From contig NZ_FMVM01000001.1 of assembly GCF_900102085.1 (NCBI RefSeq), positions 248,001 through 312,000 on the forward strand: a stretch of 64,000 nucleotides of DNA. The letters are read 5' to 3'. The translations under genes and the position numbers were made by a program. The notes beneath the pieces are model-generated. The model was not told the origin of the DNA and did no database searches. It saw nothing but the letters and a program-made list of their open reading frames with translations. Below, one piece after another: positions 36,849 to 44,740 of this stretch (the stretch's first letter is position 1; each line of letters starts with the position of its first letter). Origin of the DNA: Paenibacillus polysaccharolyticus (GTDB taxonomy: Bacteria; Bacillota; Bacilli; Paenibacillales; Paenibacillaceae).

Positions 36849-37292
36849 TCAGTCAATCTGAATACGTCTGCGTGTCTGTTCATCATCTGGACGTTTCGGA
36901 ATGTCCAGCTTCAGCACTCCATTTTCCAGCCGTGCCTTGATATTCTCTTCATCAATATGATCCACATAGAAACGGCGGACAAATTCCCCGGCACGACGTT
37001 CTTGACGAATCATTCGATTATCGTCGTCCTTTTGCTCAACCAGTTCATTACGTTTGGCGCGAATGACGAGTTCATTGTCTTGCACCTGAATATCGATGTC
37101 TTCTTTGGCAAAGCCAGGCAATTCGGCTTCGACCAAATATTTGCCATCTTCCTCGCGAATGTCGGTACGGAATGGTTGCATACTGCTTCCAAACGAAGAG
37201 AGGAATGAAGTGTCAACCATGTCATGGAAGGATTTCAGCATCTGTCCGAACGGGTCATCATTTCTTCTGCGAAATGGAATCAGATCAAACAT
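36849..37292 (-). CDS. Small heat-shock protein, Hsp20/alpha-crystallin family
   Basis: The 147-residue protein has a short Arg-rich N-terminal arm (MFDLIPFRRRNDDPF). The alpha-crystallin domain runs ~40-135 (FRTDIREEDGKYLVEAELPGFAKEDIDIQV, ending ARLENGVLKLDIPKR). An RRIQID tail resembles the IxI oligomerisation motif. It is a cytoplasmic ATP-independent holdase. AAGGAG is 9 bases upstream of ATG 37292. No CIRCE element was found upstream. Confidence 0.93.
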   Translation of the reverse strand: MFDLIPFRRRNDDPFGQMLKSFHDMVDTSFLSSFGSSMQPFRTDIREEDGKYLVEAELPGFAKEDIDIQVQDNELVIRAKRNELVEQKDDDNRMIRQERRAGEFVRRFYVDHIDEENIKARLENGVLKLDIPKRPDDEQTRRRIQID

Positions 37293-37450
37293 GAACATCA
37301 TCTCCTTAAATGTGGTTGGGTATGTTGTTGCTTACATCTATTATTGTATTCATGATGCTACGATGGTTCAAAGCTGATAAAATGCGATTTAAGGCAATAA
37401 TCTGCGATTTTGGTTAAATACATTAACATAGATCGTTGTATCATTTATTT

Positions 37451-37482
37451 TGACCAAATCTGACCTTCTGACTTTGTCTGAC
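37451..37482. repeat. Four TGAC direct repeats
   Basis: TGAC tetramers start at 37451, 37461, 37469 and 37479, most within the larger word TCTGACC. They lie between the MFS stop and the hsp20 promoter region. The near 10-base spacing places them on one DNA face, as in some regulator arrays, though chance cannot be excluded. Confidence 0.4.
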
Positions 37483-37506
37483 CAATTTTTGATACTTCAC
37501 CGCAAC

Positions 37507-38697
37507 TCACTGCGTATTGATCTCCTGTCCAGAAGTCGCTAATCTTTTCCTCTTGCTCGCTCCCCCAAACTGTAATACTGCTAATAAAACGGCTAAACCT
37601 ACCGCAACAAAGCCTGCCCAATTCAATGCCAGAACCGATGAACGGCTGATCACAAACCCGCCCAACCCGGAACCCAGTGCAAAGCCGAATTGGATAAATG
37701 ATGTATTCAAACTTAGCGCAATGTCCGGACTACGAGGGGCTAACGTCACCAGATATAATTGCTGGGCAGGAGAGATGCTCCATGTAGCCAACATAAATAT
37801 CATCAGAACCAGAATCAGCAAGATCAGATGTGCACCCGTCACAGCAAATAACAGAAGCGTCAGACCTTGCAACACTAACCCAAGAAAAATGGTGAACTTC
37901 GATCCTCTGGCATCCGCCAGTTGTCCGCCCAATTTGGAACCCATAAAACTACAGATCCCTGCCAAAAACAAGATCAGGCTAATTTCGGTCATGGTAAGTG
38001 ACGAAGTCGTTTGCAAAAACGGCGTGATATACGTGAACAAAGTTGCGTAACCGCCCACATATAACAGTGACATCATCAATGCGATTATAATCGATTTATT
38101 TTTCAGCAACGAGAGCTGCATGTTCACGGTTACCTTCTCTTGCTCGCGGATGGAAGGAACCTTTTGATAGATAATCAGAAATGGAATAACACTGAGCAGA
38201 CCTATGACAATAAATAACATCCTCCAGCCAAACATTTCACTGAAAAATGTACCGATCGGCACACCAAGCACAAGTGAGCTGCTTAATCCCATCAGAATAA
38301 TTCCAATCGCATTACCTCGCTTTTCATTCTCCACAAGCCTTGTTGCTGCCGCCATCGCAACGACCGTTGTCATGCCACCGCTTGCTCCCTGAATGATACG
38401 TATCCAGATCATCGCCTCATACGAGAGATTCAACATCATGATGCCATTGCTGGCAATAAATACCCCAAAGGTTAGGAGCAATAGTTTCCTTCGGTCAGCA
38501 TTGATGGTTACGGCGATCAGAATAGGTGCAACGATAGCTGCTGCAAGAGCAAATACCGTGACAAGCATGCCCGCTTCCGCCGTAGATACGCCAAGATCGG
38601 CGGCCATCATCTCAATAATTCCGGTGATAATGTATTCAATGGTGCCGATTAGAAACACAGCCAGTGCCAGAATATAAATCGTGCCTTTATTTTTCAA
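37507..38697 (-). CDS. MFS exporter (DHA1/AraJ-like)
   Basis: The 396-residue protein has 12 predicted helices. It begins FLIGTIEYIITGIIEMMAADLGVSTAEAGMLVTVFALA, typical of DHA1 arabinose-efflux/chloramphenicol-type exporters, and has SSSLVLGVPIGTFFSEMFGWR and LGGQLADARGSKF in the conserved loops. Its start is 49 bases after the MerR gene and there is no terminator between, so it is likely an operon under MerR control: drug-binding activator plus exporter, like BmrR/Bmr. Confidence 0.87.
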   Translation of the reverse strand: MKNKGTIYILALAVFLIGTIEYIITGIIEMMAADLGVSTAEAGMLVTVFALAAAIVAPILIAVTINADRRKLLLLTFGVFIASNGIMMLNLSYEAMIWIRIIQGASGGMTTVVAMAAATRLVENEKRGNAIGIILMGLSSSLVLGVPIGTFFSEMFGWRMLFIVIGLLSVIPFLIIYQKVPSIREQEKVTVNMQLSLLKNKSIIIALMMSLLYVGGYATLFTYITPFLQTTSSLTMTEISLILFLAGICSFMGSKLGGQLADARGSKFTIFLGLVLQGLTLLLFAVTGAHLILLILVLMIFMLATWSISPAQQLYLVTLAPRSPDIALSLNTSFIQFGFALGSGLGGFVISRSSVLALNWAGFVAVGLAVLLAVLQFGGASKRKRLATSGQEINTQ

Positions 38698-38746
38698 CCC
38701 TTCTCACTCCATCTTCTATATGTTCATTTTCACTTAAGCCTTCTAG

Positions 38747-39565
38747 TTACCTGCACGTGATAGGAATCTGAATCTCGATGTACTGTGCATCCTGTTCAGG
38801 GGATAGAGGCAAATAGTATTCTCTGCCCGGCTCATTCTCTTTGATCTGGTAGTTGTTTTTCTCGATCCATCGTGCTAAATGCACACAGGCTGCCCCATCA
38901 AATGTAGAATGCGAATGAAACGCCATAGAGGCGACCATCGGTTCCGGCGGCAGATTCCGGAGCTGAAACGGCTCAGAAACGGCAGGAGGCTCACCCGTCA
39001 AGAAGTAACCGACTTCATACTCGAATTCATCCTCTTTTCCATCCACCTCTCGCCACAACACCACCTGTGGGCCCTGAATCCATTGGCGCAGGTCTTTGGT
39101 TAGCAGTGAATCCAGATGACGAAGCAGCTCTGGGATACGCTCTTCACCCCCGTTTGCAGTAAAGAACATAAAGGTCTGAGCAACCTCGGCTTTAATTCGG
39201 ATCTCCTGGCCTGTCTCCCATTGTCCTTCGCTCTCCATAAGCTGGATACGTTCCTCAATGCGGACAAGCCTGGCTTGTTCCATATCAATCATTTGTTGAA
39301 TCTCGCTTCGCTTCAGTCTCAACATGCCCTGAATCTGCTCATGCGAAATGTCTTCCTTGAGTAGCTGCGTGATCTGCGGCAGTGTAAAGCCCAATTCCTT
39401 GTAGATCAGAATCCGGTTAAGTTCGAGCAACTGGTCTGCAGAATAGTATCGGTAGCCTGTGTCCTCATCTACTTTACGCGGCTTGAGGATACCGATCTGG
39501 TCGTAATAGCGCAGCGTTTTTAAAGAAAGCTTGCTGAGCTTGGCAAACGTACTGATTTTGAACAA
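38747..39565 (-). CDS. MerR-family multidrug-type regulator with GyrI-like domain
   Basis: The 272-residue regulator has a MerR DNA-binding head (FKISTFAKLSKLSLKTLRYYDQIGILKP, YRYYSADQLLELNRI) and a dimerisation coil at ~78-112. The C-terminal GyrI-like ligand domain is at ~120-272 (REYYLPLSPEQDAQYIEIQIPI). This matches the BmrR type that binds cationic hydrophobic drugs. It heads an operon with the MFS exporter. A promoter with a 20-base spacer and dyad lies directly upstream. Confidence 0.9.
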   Translation of the reverse strand: MFKISTFAKLSKLSLKTLRYYDQIGILKPRKVDEDTGYRYYSADQLLELNRILIYKELGFTLPQITQLLKEDISHEQIQGMLRLKRSEIQQMIDMEQARLVRIEERIQLMESEGQWETGQEIRIKAEVAQTFMFFTANGGEERIPELLRHLDSLLTKDLRQWIQGPQVVLWREVDGKEDEFEYEVGYFLTGEPPAVSEPFQLRNLPPEPMVASMAFHSHSTFDGAACVHLARWIEKNNYQIKENEPGREYYLPLSPEQDAQYIEIQIPITCR

Positions 39566-39596
39566 TATATCATCTCCAATCCATTAGCTTAACGTG

Positions 39597-39628
39597 AGTA
39601 TACAGTCTCCCGTGCAGGGGAAAGTCAA
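39597..39628 (-). promoter_or_regulatory. MerR-type promoter with over-long spacer
   Basis: On the minus strand TTGACT and TATACT are separated by 20 bases. The spacer contains the dyad TCCCCTGCACGGGAG. Over-long 19-20-base spacers with a central dyad are diagnostic of MerR-activated promoters, so autoregulation of the regulator/exporter operon is likely. Confidence 0.75.
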
Positions 39629-39683
39629 GGGTAGTATGGTAGAACAAAAAGTCAGAGTTATGTAATCGATTCTAAAGGCAGCA

Positions 39684-39716
39684 GAAAAAGGACAGGAGCA
39701 ATGTTCCCCTGTCCTT
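39684..39716 (-). terminator. Terminator of the carboxylesterase gene
   Basis: AAGGACAGG and CCTGTCCTT arms with T-run on the minus strand, 36 bases after the esterase stop. Confidence 0.8.
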
Positions 39717-39751
39717 CCTTCTCATTTTAAGTTAATTGCTGTCATTTTTCA

Positions 39752-41995
39752 TTACTCCCAGAAGAAACGGCCAGCAAGCACTTTTTCGTTCAACAGTTTG
39801 TACGTCTCTTCAGGCAGCTCTTGCTTCATCTTCGCGTTCACAGCTTCTTTGCCTTGATTGTACTGGGAGGACATGCCGATCTCGGCAGTTGTGTTATTCG
39901 CATCCAGGCGCATGATCGGTGCTTTGGCGTTTTTCGTCCATGGCGTCCATTTAGCAAGTTCAGACGTTCCGCCCGTACCTGGCTTGCCCGTATACAGGAA
40001 CTGCTTCAGGTAAGCTGCCATCGCAGCAGACAGTTGCTCACGTCCAGGCTTGTTGGCATCACTGAAATAACCTTCAGGGAAGTAAGCCGCAATACCTGCT
40101 GCTTTTCCTGTATAGAAGTCCATATCGGCACCATGCGGAGCCCCTAACAAGGTACGCAAACGTTCAGAGATGACGCCAGGCTGGGTTCCCCATGCAAAAC
40201 GATATGCATATACTGGCGGCTGACTCGCCGCACTGGTTAACTTTTCAGCAACTCGCTCCGCATTAAAGCCTGCGTATGCCTCGCTGCCATATTTGATTGC
40301 AGCCGCATATTGATCTGCTTTCGTTTGATCCGTAAACAATGTACCATCATTGATCGATGGAGCAAAGTTCGGATCACCGAAGGCAAAAGCAGAGAATTCC
40401 GTTTCCAAGCTACCGAGCAATACAGGCACTTTCGTATATTTGCCACTGTTGATCGCATCAAAACCTTCTTTTGGAATGACCGTACCATCACGGAATAAAT
40501 GCGGGAATGGCTGCATACGGATGGCCGTTGCGCCAAATACCGTCACCAGTTTATCCGCAGGCAATGCACGTAGGTATGTTTCCAGTTGCGCAGGTGTTTG
40601 CTTGCTGATCCAAGCTTTGGCTTCGCCTTCATTTGCAGCTTTGCCTTCTTGCACAAGCAACTTCACGATCGCATCCTCGGATTTCTGCTGTCCTTCTTCA
40701 GGTGAAGCCGTCGTCAAACCACCGCTGAACGCGATCGCTTTTTGATACAATCCCTTGCTAAGCGGTGAGATAAGCGTCGCTAGAACATCACGCGCCCCAG
40801 CAGATTGACCCGCAAGTGTCACGTTTCCTGTATCGCCGCCAAAACCTGCAATATTATCCTGCACCCAAGCTAATGCACGGAACGCATCCAACAAGCCATA
40901 GTTGCCGGAATCATCCAGAGCATTGCCTGTTTTCAGCGCAGCATTCTGGAAGAAACCTAGTGCTCCCAAACGGTAGTTCACCGATATAACGATACTGTTT
41001 GTATTGCGTGCAAGCTGTTCTCCCTGGAAGTCCTTTCCTGATCCAGTCATATTACCGCCGCCGTGCAGGAATACCATAACCGGCAGTTTGGTGCTGGTTG
41101 TATTCGGACGCCAGATGTTCAAATATAAGGAATCCTCACTACCCACTGTAGTTTTACCGGAAATTTGCAAGCTGTTTGCCGCGAACTCTTTGGCTTCTCT
41201 TGTGCCTGTCCAAGCCTTCGGTTCTTGTGGTGCTTTCCAGCGTAGTTCGCCTACCGGAGGCGCCGCATATGGAACGCCAAGCCAGCCAAGCGTGCCGTAT
41301 TGATCATAGGCTTTACCATCAATGGCACCGTATTTTGTTTGTTGCAGCGTTTGAGGTTTAAACGCTCCCGCCTGTTTATGTTTGGACCAGATTTGTTCGA
41401 GCGTACCTGTACCATTTTTGAGCTGAGCCTGCAAAGCCTGTGCCGTGGCTTCAGCCATTAAACGGTTGGTCAGTTGTGTCGTTCCTTTTCCTTGAAGGGA
41501 TTGGATACCATGGCTTGCCGCGAATGCGGAAGCTTCTCCTGAAGTGTAATCCGTGCCTGCTTCATAACCAAGAGCCTTGAGTAGCAAATCTGCATATTCC
41601 TCTGCTGTCAGTGGAGCATTAGGCGCAAAATGTTCCGTATCCGTGACCACACCAGCTAAATAAGGATGCTGCTTCAAGTATCCAACGACGGGTTGCAACA
41701 CCTTGCCTGCCTGAGCGGCATCCGTATACGTTTCGGTTCCTTGATAGGCCAGAGCCTCTTTTTCCAGACCTGATAAACGCAAGTAAAGCACCGCGGCTTG
41801 AATACGTGTGGCATGTTTACTCAGGTAAGCCGCGTTCACGCCTTGCCCATTCCCGCGAATAAGCTCGGCTTTTACCAGTTTGTCCATAGCCGGGGACAAG
41901 GATGGAGCTGTATTCCCTGCTGCATAAGCGGGTAGACCCGATACACACATGCTCAGAATCGCTGCTACTGCAATAGAACGTTTCATTTTTTTCAT
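39752..41995 (-). CDS. Secreted type-B carboxylesterase with N-terminal SLH-like region
   Basis: The 747-residue product has a signal peptide (cut near AYAA, residue 26). Its ~190-residue N-terminal region has SLH-like helices (FAPNAPLTAEEYADLLLKALGY). The carboxylesterase domain at ~215-740 contains the oxyanion motif FLHGGGNMTG, nucleophile S398 in GQSAGA (the usual GESAG has Glu here replaced by Gln), the acid in SLETEFSAF, and His in GAPHGADMDFY. It probably hydrolyses ester groups on plant polymers or xenobiotics at the cell surface. It is expressed behind a RAT/terminator leader; a cre site lies further upstream. The GAGGAG ribosome site precedes ATG 41995. Confidence 0.88.
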   Translation of the reverse strand: MKKMKRSIAVAAILSMCVSGLPAYAAGNTAPSLSPAMDKLVKAELIRGNGQGVNAAYLSKHATRIQAAVLYLRLSGLEKEALAYQGTETYTDAAQAGKVLQPVVGYLKQHPYLAGVVTDTEHFAPNAPLTAEEYADLLLKALGYEAGTDYTSGEASAFAASHGIQSLQGKGTTQLTNRLMAEATAQALQAQLKNGTGTLEQIWSKHKQAGAFKPQTLQQTKYGAIDGKAYDQYGTLGWLGVPYAAPPVGELRWKAPQEPKAWTGTREAKEFAANSLQISGKTTVGSEDSLYLNIWRPNTTSTKLPVMVFLHGGGNMTGSGKDFQGEQLARNTNSIVISVNYRLGALGFFQNAALKTGNALDDSGNYGLLDAFRALAWVQDNIAGFGGDTGNVTLAGQSAGARDVLATLISPLSKGLYQKAIAFSGGLTTASPEEGQQKSEDAIVKLLVQEGKAANEGEAKAWISKQTPAQLETYLRALPADKLVTVFGATAIRMQPFPHLFRDGTVIPKEGFDAINSGKYTKVPVLLGSLETEFSAFAFGDPNFAPSINDGTLFTDQTKADQYAAAIKYGSEAYAGFNAERVAEKLTSAASQPPVYAYRFAWGTQPGVISERLRTLLGAPHGADMDFYTGKAAGIAAYFPEGYFSDANKPGREQLSAAMAAYLKQFLYTGKPGTGGTSELAKWTPWTKNAKAPIMRLDANNTTAEIGMSSQYNQGKEAVNAKMKQELPEETYKLLNEKVLAGRFFWE

Positions 41996-42186
41996 TGGTT
42001 ATTCTCCTCGCTGTCTAGTCGTGTATGATGGAAAAATAGTTTCGAAATATTGCACCGCTCGGTACAGTATTCCAAGGTCTAGATCATTCTATTTCTTGAT
42101 CTTGGATGAACGGAAGAGCGGCCCTCCTTTCTGCTGACATGAACTGTTGCAACCCTTCGGTTATGACATTCAGGCGGATCATATAT

Positions 42187-42253
42187 AAAAAAACCTGAAT
42201 CAAAGGCACACAGACGTTGGATCACATCGTCTATTGCCCTCAATTCAGGTTTT
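42187..42253 (-). terminator. RAT-overlapped leader terminator of the carboxylesterase
   Basis: AAACCTGAAT pairs with ATTCAGGTTT, with inner GGGCA/TGCCT and AGACG/CGTCT stems, then T7 on the minus strand. The left arm starts inside the AAAACC end of the RAT. It lies about 190 bases before the start codon. Confidence 0.88.
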
Positions 42254-42274
42254 GCCTGCAATACGTAACAACCC
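42248..42274 (-). promoter_or_regulatory. LicT-type RAT, variant
   Basis: On the minus strand GGGTTGTTACG is followed by TATTGCAGGCAAAACC. The right half is canonical. The left half differs from GGATTGTTACTG at two or three positions, so LicT or a related antiterminator could be the binder. It is paired with an overlapping terminator, as at the other RATs in the window. Confidence 0.78.
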
Positions 42275-42419
42275 TGAGAATAATGAGGTGTGTTATTGAA
42301 TTAGTTTACTATAGTAAAAACGCAATCAATCGTCCGATCAACCATCCAACGAATGAACTGGAACAGGTCTTGCCCTGAGATCGGTTACAATCCTGTTATT
42401 ACCGTGATATTAGCACAGA

Positions 42420-42434
42420 ATGAAAGCGCTAGCA
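42420..42434 (-). promoter_or_regulatory. cre site (CcpA operator) upstream of the carboxylesterase
   Basis: ATGAAAGCGCTAGCA fits the 15-base cre consensus WTGNAANCGNWNNCW at all fixed positions. It lies about 110 bases upstream of a TATAGT -10 (42308-42313, minus strand) that would start the esterase leader. The distance is larger than usual for simple roadblock repression. Confidence 0.6.
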
Positions 42435-42483
42435 ATATCTTTTTAAAAAAGTATCACTGCTTACAGTTCTCGGCTCATGCTAT

Positions 42484-42523
42484 AAAAAAACCATGAACAA
42501 ATCCGGATGGATACATTCATGGT
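42484..42523 (-). terminator. Terminator of the AraC/siderophore-binding gene
   Basis: ACCATGAA and TTCATGGT arms with an inner ATCCGGAT palindrome, then T7 on the minus strand, 77 bases after the stop. Confidence 0.85.
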
Positions 42524-42599
42524 GTTACGTGCATGGTATTCTGTTACGATCAGGCAGTATTAGCTAACCTCTCAGTTATTGCTAGTACAGCAATTACAG

Positions 42600-43547
42600 C
42601 TATTGGAGCTTTTTCACTTGTTCAATCAAACTGTCCAGACCCTTATCCGCCAGATACGGCCCATAGTTCCAGTAGTTTCTGGACACGTTGATAATTCGAT
42701 TATGTTTGATCGCGGGAATGCTCTGATATACCGGTTCCTCGAACAGTTCCATCATCTGATCCATCTCTTCATCTTCCATCTGAGTGAAGAAGTAGTCGGC
42801 AGGCTTGTCTGCCAGTTTTTCCAAGGACAGCACTGTGCCGCCATCCGAATAGATTTTATACTGCTCAGGCATGGAGAAACCAAAATCCTCATAGATCAGC
42901 TTGCCCAACGTACCGCCCTCGCCGCCAAGCAATACCTCTTTATTGTAGATCACAAACGACATGGCTGTTGTGCCCGGTTTAATATTAATGTTCAGTTCAC
43001 TGCGAATGCTCTTCAGTTTCGCTTCAAACTTCGCAATCCATTGCTCGGCTTCATCCTTACGATCCATAATATCGCCCATCGTTCTCAGCGTATTAATGAC
43101 ATCAGGATCGCCGCCCCAGGCCACCGTAATGGTTGGTGCAATTTTGGCATACGTATCTACAATTTCCTTGCTTGTGTAGTCCGGTACAATGATCACATCC
43201 GGTTCCAGACCTGAGATCATTTCAACGTTGCCGTTGCCTGATCCGATATCCGGTACACCAGCCATTTCTTCTGGATACAGTTCAAGTGTCTCCGTATTGA
43301 CTCCAGCCGGTTTCACACCCAAAGGTAATAAATATCCACCATATGTAATGACCACAGGTTTGGAAGGCTGCGCCGGAATCTCAACCTTTCTTCCTGTAGC
43401 ATCTGTATACGTTCGAGTAGATTCCTGTACCGGTTCTGAACTCGTTGCAGGCTGTGACTGTTCAGTTCCCGCCCCGCATGCTGCGAGCAGCAGCGATAAA
43501 CTAAATAATAAACTAACCGCCAATGTTGGCTTAAAACGAAGGTTCAA
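42600..43547 (-). CDS. Alternative internal start: siderophore-binding lipoprotein
   Basis: TTG at 43547 follows GGAG at 10 bases and would start a 315-residue lipoprotein: positively charged MNLRFKP, hydrophobic core, lipobox LAAC at residue 24. A typical FecB-type domain follows. A promoter (43596-43624) and a Fur box (43573-43587) sit immediately upstream, inside the AraC reading frame. This is the ordinary layout of a Fur-controlled siderophore-binding gene, and it is the product I most expect under iron starvation. It has no permease or ATPase gene nearby. Confidence 0.7.
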   Translation of the reverse strand: MNLRFKPTLAVSLLFSLSLLLAACGAGTEQSQPATSSEPVQESTRTYTDATGRKVEIPAQPSKPVVITYGGYLLPLGVKPAGVNTETLELYPEEMAGVPDIGSGNGNVEMISGLEPDVIIVPDYTSKEIVDTYAKIAPTITVAWGGDPDVINTLRTMGDIMDRKDEAEQWIAKFEAKLKSIRSELNINIKPGTTAMSFVIYNKEVLLGGEGGTLGKLIYEDFGFSMPEQYKIYSDGGTVLSLEKLADKPADYFFTQMEDEEMDQMMELFEEPVYQSIPAIKHNRIINVSRNYWNYGPYLADKGLDSLIEQVKKLQ

Positions 43548-44516
43548 CTCGTCCACGCTCCATGTGTTGTATTGATAATGATTATCGTTATTACCAATAT
43601 AACTATCGATGATCCTGTCATCAATGAACGATTCAGACTTCTTATTCGTACGATTTGAACCTTTGATTCGATGACTGTGCATTTTATACTGTGCTGGCGT
43701 CTCACCTGTTATACGTTTGAAAATACGGCTAAAGTAGTACAAATCCTTGTAACCAACACTTTCAGCCACCTCCCGGATCTGTGCTTCCGTCTCGGTCAGC
43801 AAACGTTTCGCTCGCTTGATTCGAGTCTGAATGACATAGTCCATGGGACTGCATCCGTACTTGCGTTTGAATACCCTGGCCAGATAATGCGTGCTGTAAT
43901 GAAAATGCGTAGCCATATTTTCCATGGAGATAGAATGAGCGTAGTGCTCCTGAATGTAGGCTTCGATCTGCTCCGCCAGCTCCAGCGATTCGACCTGCCG
44001 CTGACGCGCCATCTTCCACTGGCGAAAGTGCTCATACACCAATTGATAGAACAATCCTGTCACCTGTAACCGATCCAGTTCATCACTAGAAGTCCAAGAC
44101 TCCGCCATTTTTTCCACAATCGTAAGAAGCGTTAATGGGTATGATGCTGCAAAATAATAGGGTTCTCCTCCCTGAAACGCATTCACGCCTCGTATACTTC
44201 CATCTTCCGATGATTCAAGAGGTAACGGGGCTGATTGCGGTTTATATAGCAGTAAATAATAATCTAACGGTTGCTTCATACAACAAATCCGCAATGACGT
44301 ACCTTTTTCACCATGCAGAATGAGTGTCTGATCCGATGTAAATCGGTTTATCCCGAATTGAATGTCTGCTTCGCCTTTACTTAGGATCAAAAAAGCTGGA
44401 GCCGGTAAAATGGTTGTCGATAACTCTTGTTCTGAATGCAATACGTTATGGCGGATATCGATCAGTTTCACTTGATTGTTATTCCACCACCGAATGGCTT
44501 CTGACCATTCTTTCAT
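42600..44516 (-). CDS. AraC regulator continuous in frame with a siderophore-binding lipoprotein
   Basis: One open frame of 638 codons joins two parts. Residues ~1-170 are an N-terminal sensory segment and ~175-280 an AraC double helix-turn-helix (LAEQIEAYIQEHYAHSIS to YFSRIFKRITGETPAQYK). A ~40-residue polar linker leads to a complete lipoprotein signal (MNLRFKP-like start, LAVSLLFSLSLLLAAC, lipobox Cys347) and a FecB-type binding domain (PVVITYGGYLLPLGVKPAGV, GLEPDVIIVPDY). No stop separates them. Inside the linker lie a -35/-10 pair, a Fur box and a TTG with GGAG upstream. So a separate lipoprotein from 43547 is likely, and read-through would give a membrane-tethered AraC. This differs from Btr, whose binding domain has no signal. 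Start ATG 44516 follows GAGGTGG. Confidence 0.85.
   Translation of the reverse strand: MKEWSEAIRWWNNNQVKLIDIRHNVLHSEQELSTTILPAPAFLILSKGEADIQFGINRFTSDQTLILHGEKGTSLRICCMKQPLDYYLLLYKPQSAPLPLESSEDGSIRGVNAFQGGEPYYFAASYPLTLLTIVEKMAESWTSSDELDRLQVTGLFYQLVYEHFRQWKMARQRQVESLELAEQIEAYIQEHYAHSISMENMATHFHYSTHYLARVFKRKYGCSPMDYVIQTRIKRAKRLLTETEAQIREVAESVGYKDLYYFSRIFKRITGETPAQYKMHSHRIKGSNRTNKKSESFIDDRIIDSYIGNNDNHYQYNTWSVDELNLRFKPTLAVSLLFSLSLLLAACGAGTEQSQPATSSEPVQESTRTYTDATGRKVEIPAQPSKPVVITYGGYLLPLGVKPAGVNTETLELYPEEMAGVPDIGSGNGNVEMISGLEPDVIIVPDYTSKEIVDTYAKIAPTITVAWGGDPDVINTLRTMGDIMDRKDEAEQWIAKFEAKLKSIRSELNINIKPGTTAMSFVIYNKEVLLGGEGGTLGKLIYEDFGFSMPEQYKIYSDGGTVLSLEKLADKPADYFFTQMEDEEMDQMMELFEEPVYQSIPAIKHNRIINVSRNYWNYGPYLADKGLDSLIEQVKKLQ
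43573..43587. promoter_or_regulatory. Fur box inside the AraC reading frame
   Basis: TGATAATGATTATCG matches the Fur consensus at 14 of 15 positions. It lies 26 bases upstream of the internal TTG and directly after the internal promoter, so Fur-iron would block that promoter. Confidence 0.88.
43596..43624 (-). promoter_or_regulatory. Internal sigma-A promoter for the lipoprotein
   Basis: TTGATG, a 17-base spacer and TATATT on the minus strand, within the AraC/lipoprotein open frame and immediately upstream of the Fur box. Confidence 0.65.
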
Positions 44517-44644
44517 GTTGAACCACCTCAAAATGATCATTGGACTTTGGTTCCTGCATGTCCGATTTCATCCTTACCATACTAGAGTGCTCAACGTTTT
44601 GTCCAGTTTGTCTATTATGTAAGCTTTGACTTATAATCGTAATT

Positions 44645-44683
44645 TTTACAATTAATTAACCTAAAGCTAACGCTCGTTTAGCA
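44645..44683 (+). promoter_or_regulatory. Pho box: four PhoP half-sites at 11-bp spacing
   Basis: TTTACA, TTAACC, CTAACG and TTAGCA start at 44645, 44656, 44667 and 44678, each separated by five bases. PhoP of Bacilli binds TTAACA-like repeats with this 11-bp period. The array ends just before TATACA and 57 bases before the alkaline phosphatase start, so phosphate-starvation induction is expected. Confidence 0.8.
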
Positions 44684-44740
44684 ATTGCCCTATACACTGG
44701 GTTCTGGGACTAACTATACATATTTATTAGGAGGATGTTC

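Noticed and set aside
37300..37440. CIRCE or sigma-B promoter upstream of hsp20
   Set aside because: No TTAGCACTC/GAGTGCTAA dyad and no GTTTAA/GGGTAT pair was found.
42600..44516. Reading the AraC/lipoprotein frame as another ordinary Btr
   Set aside because: Btr-type proteins have no signal sequence between the domains; here a full lipoprotein signal, internal promoter and Fur box intervene.
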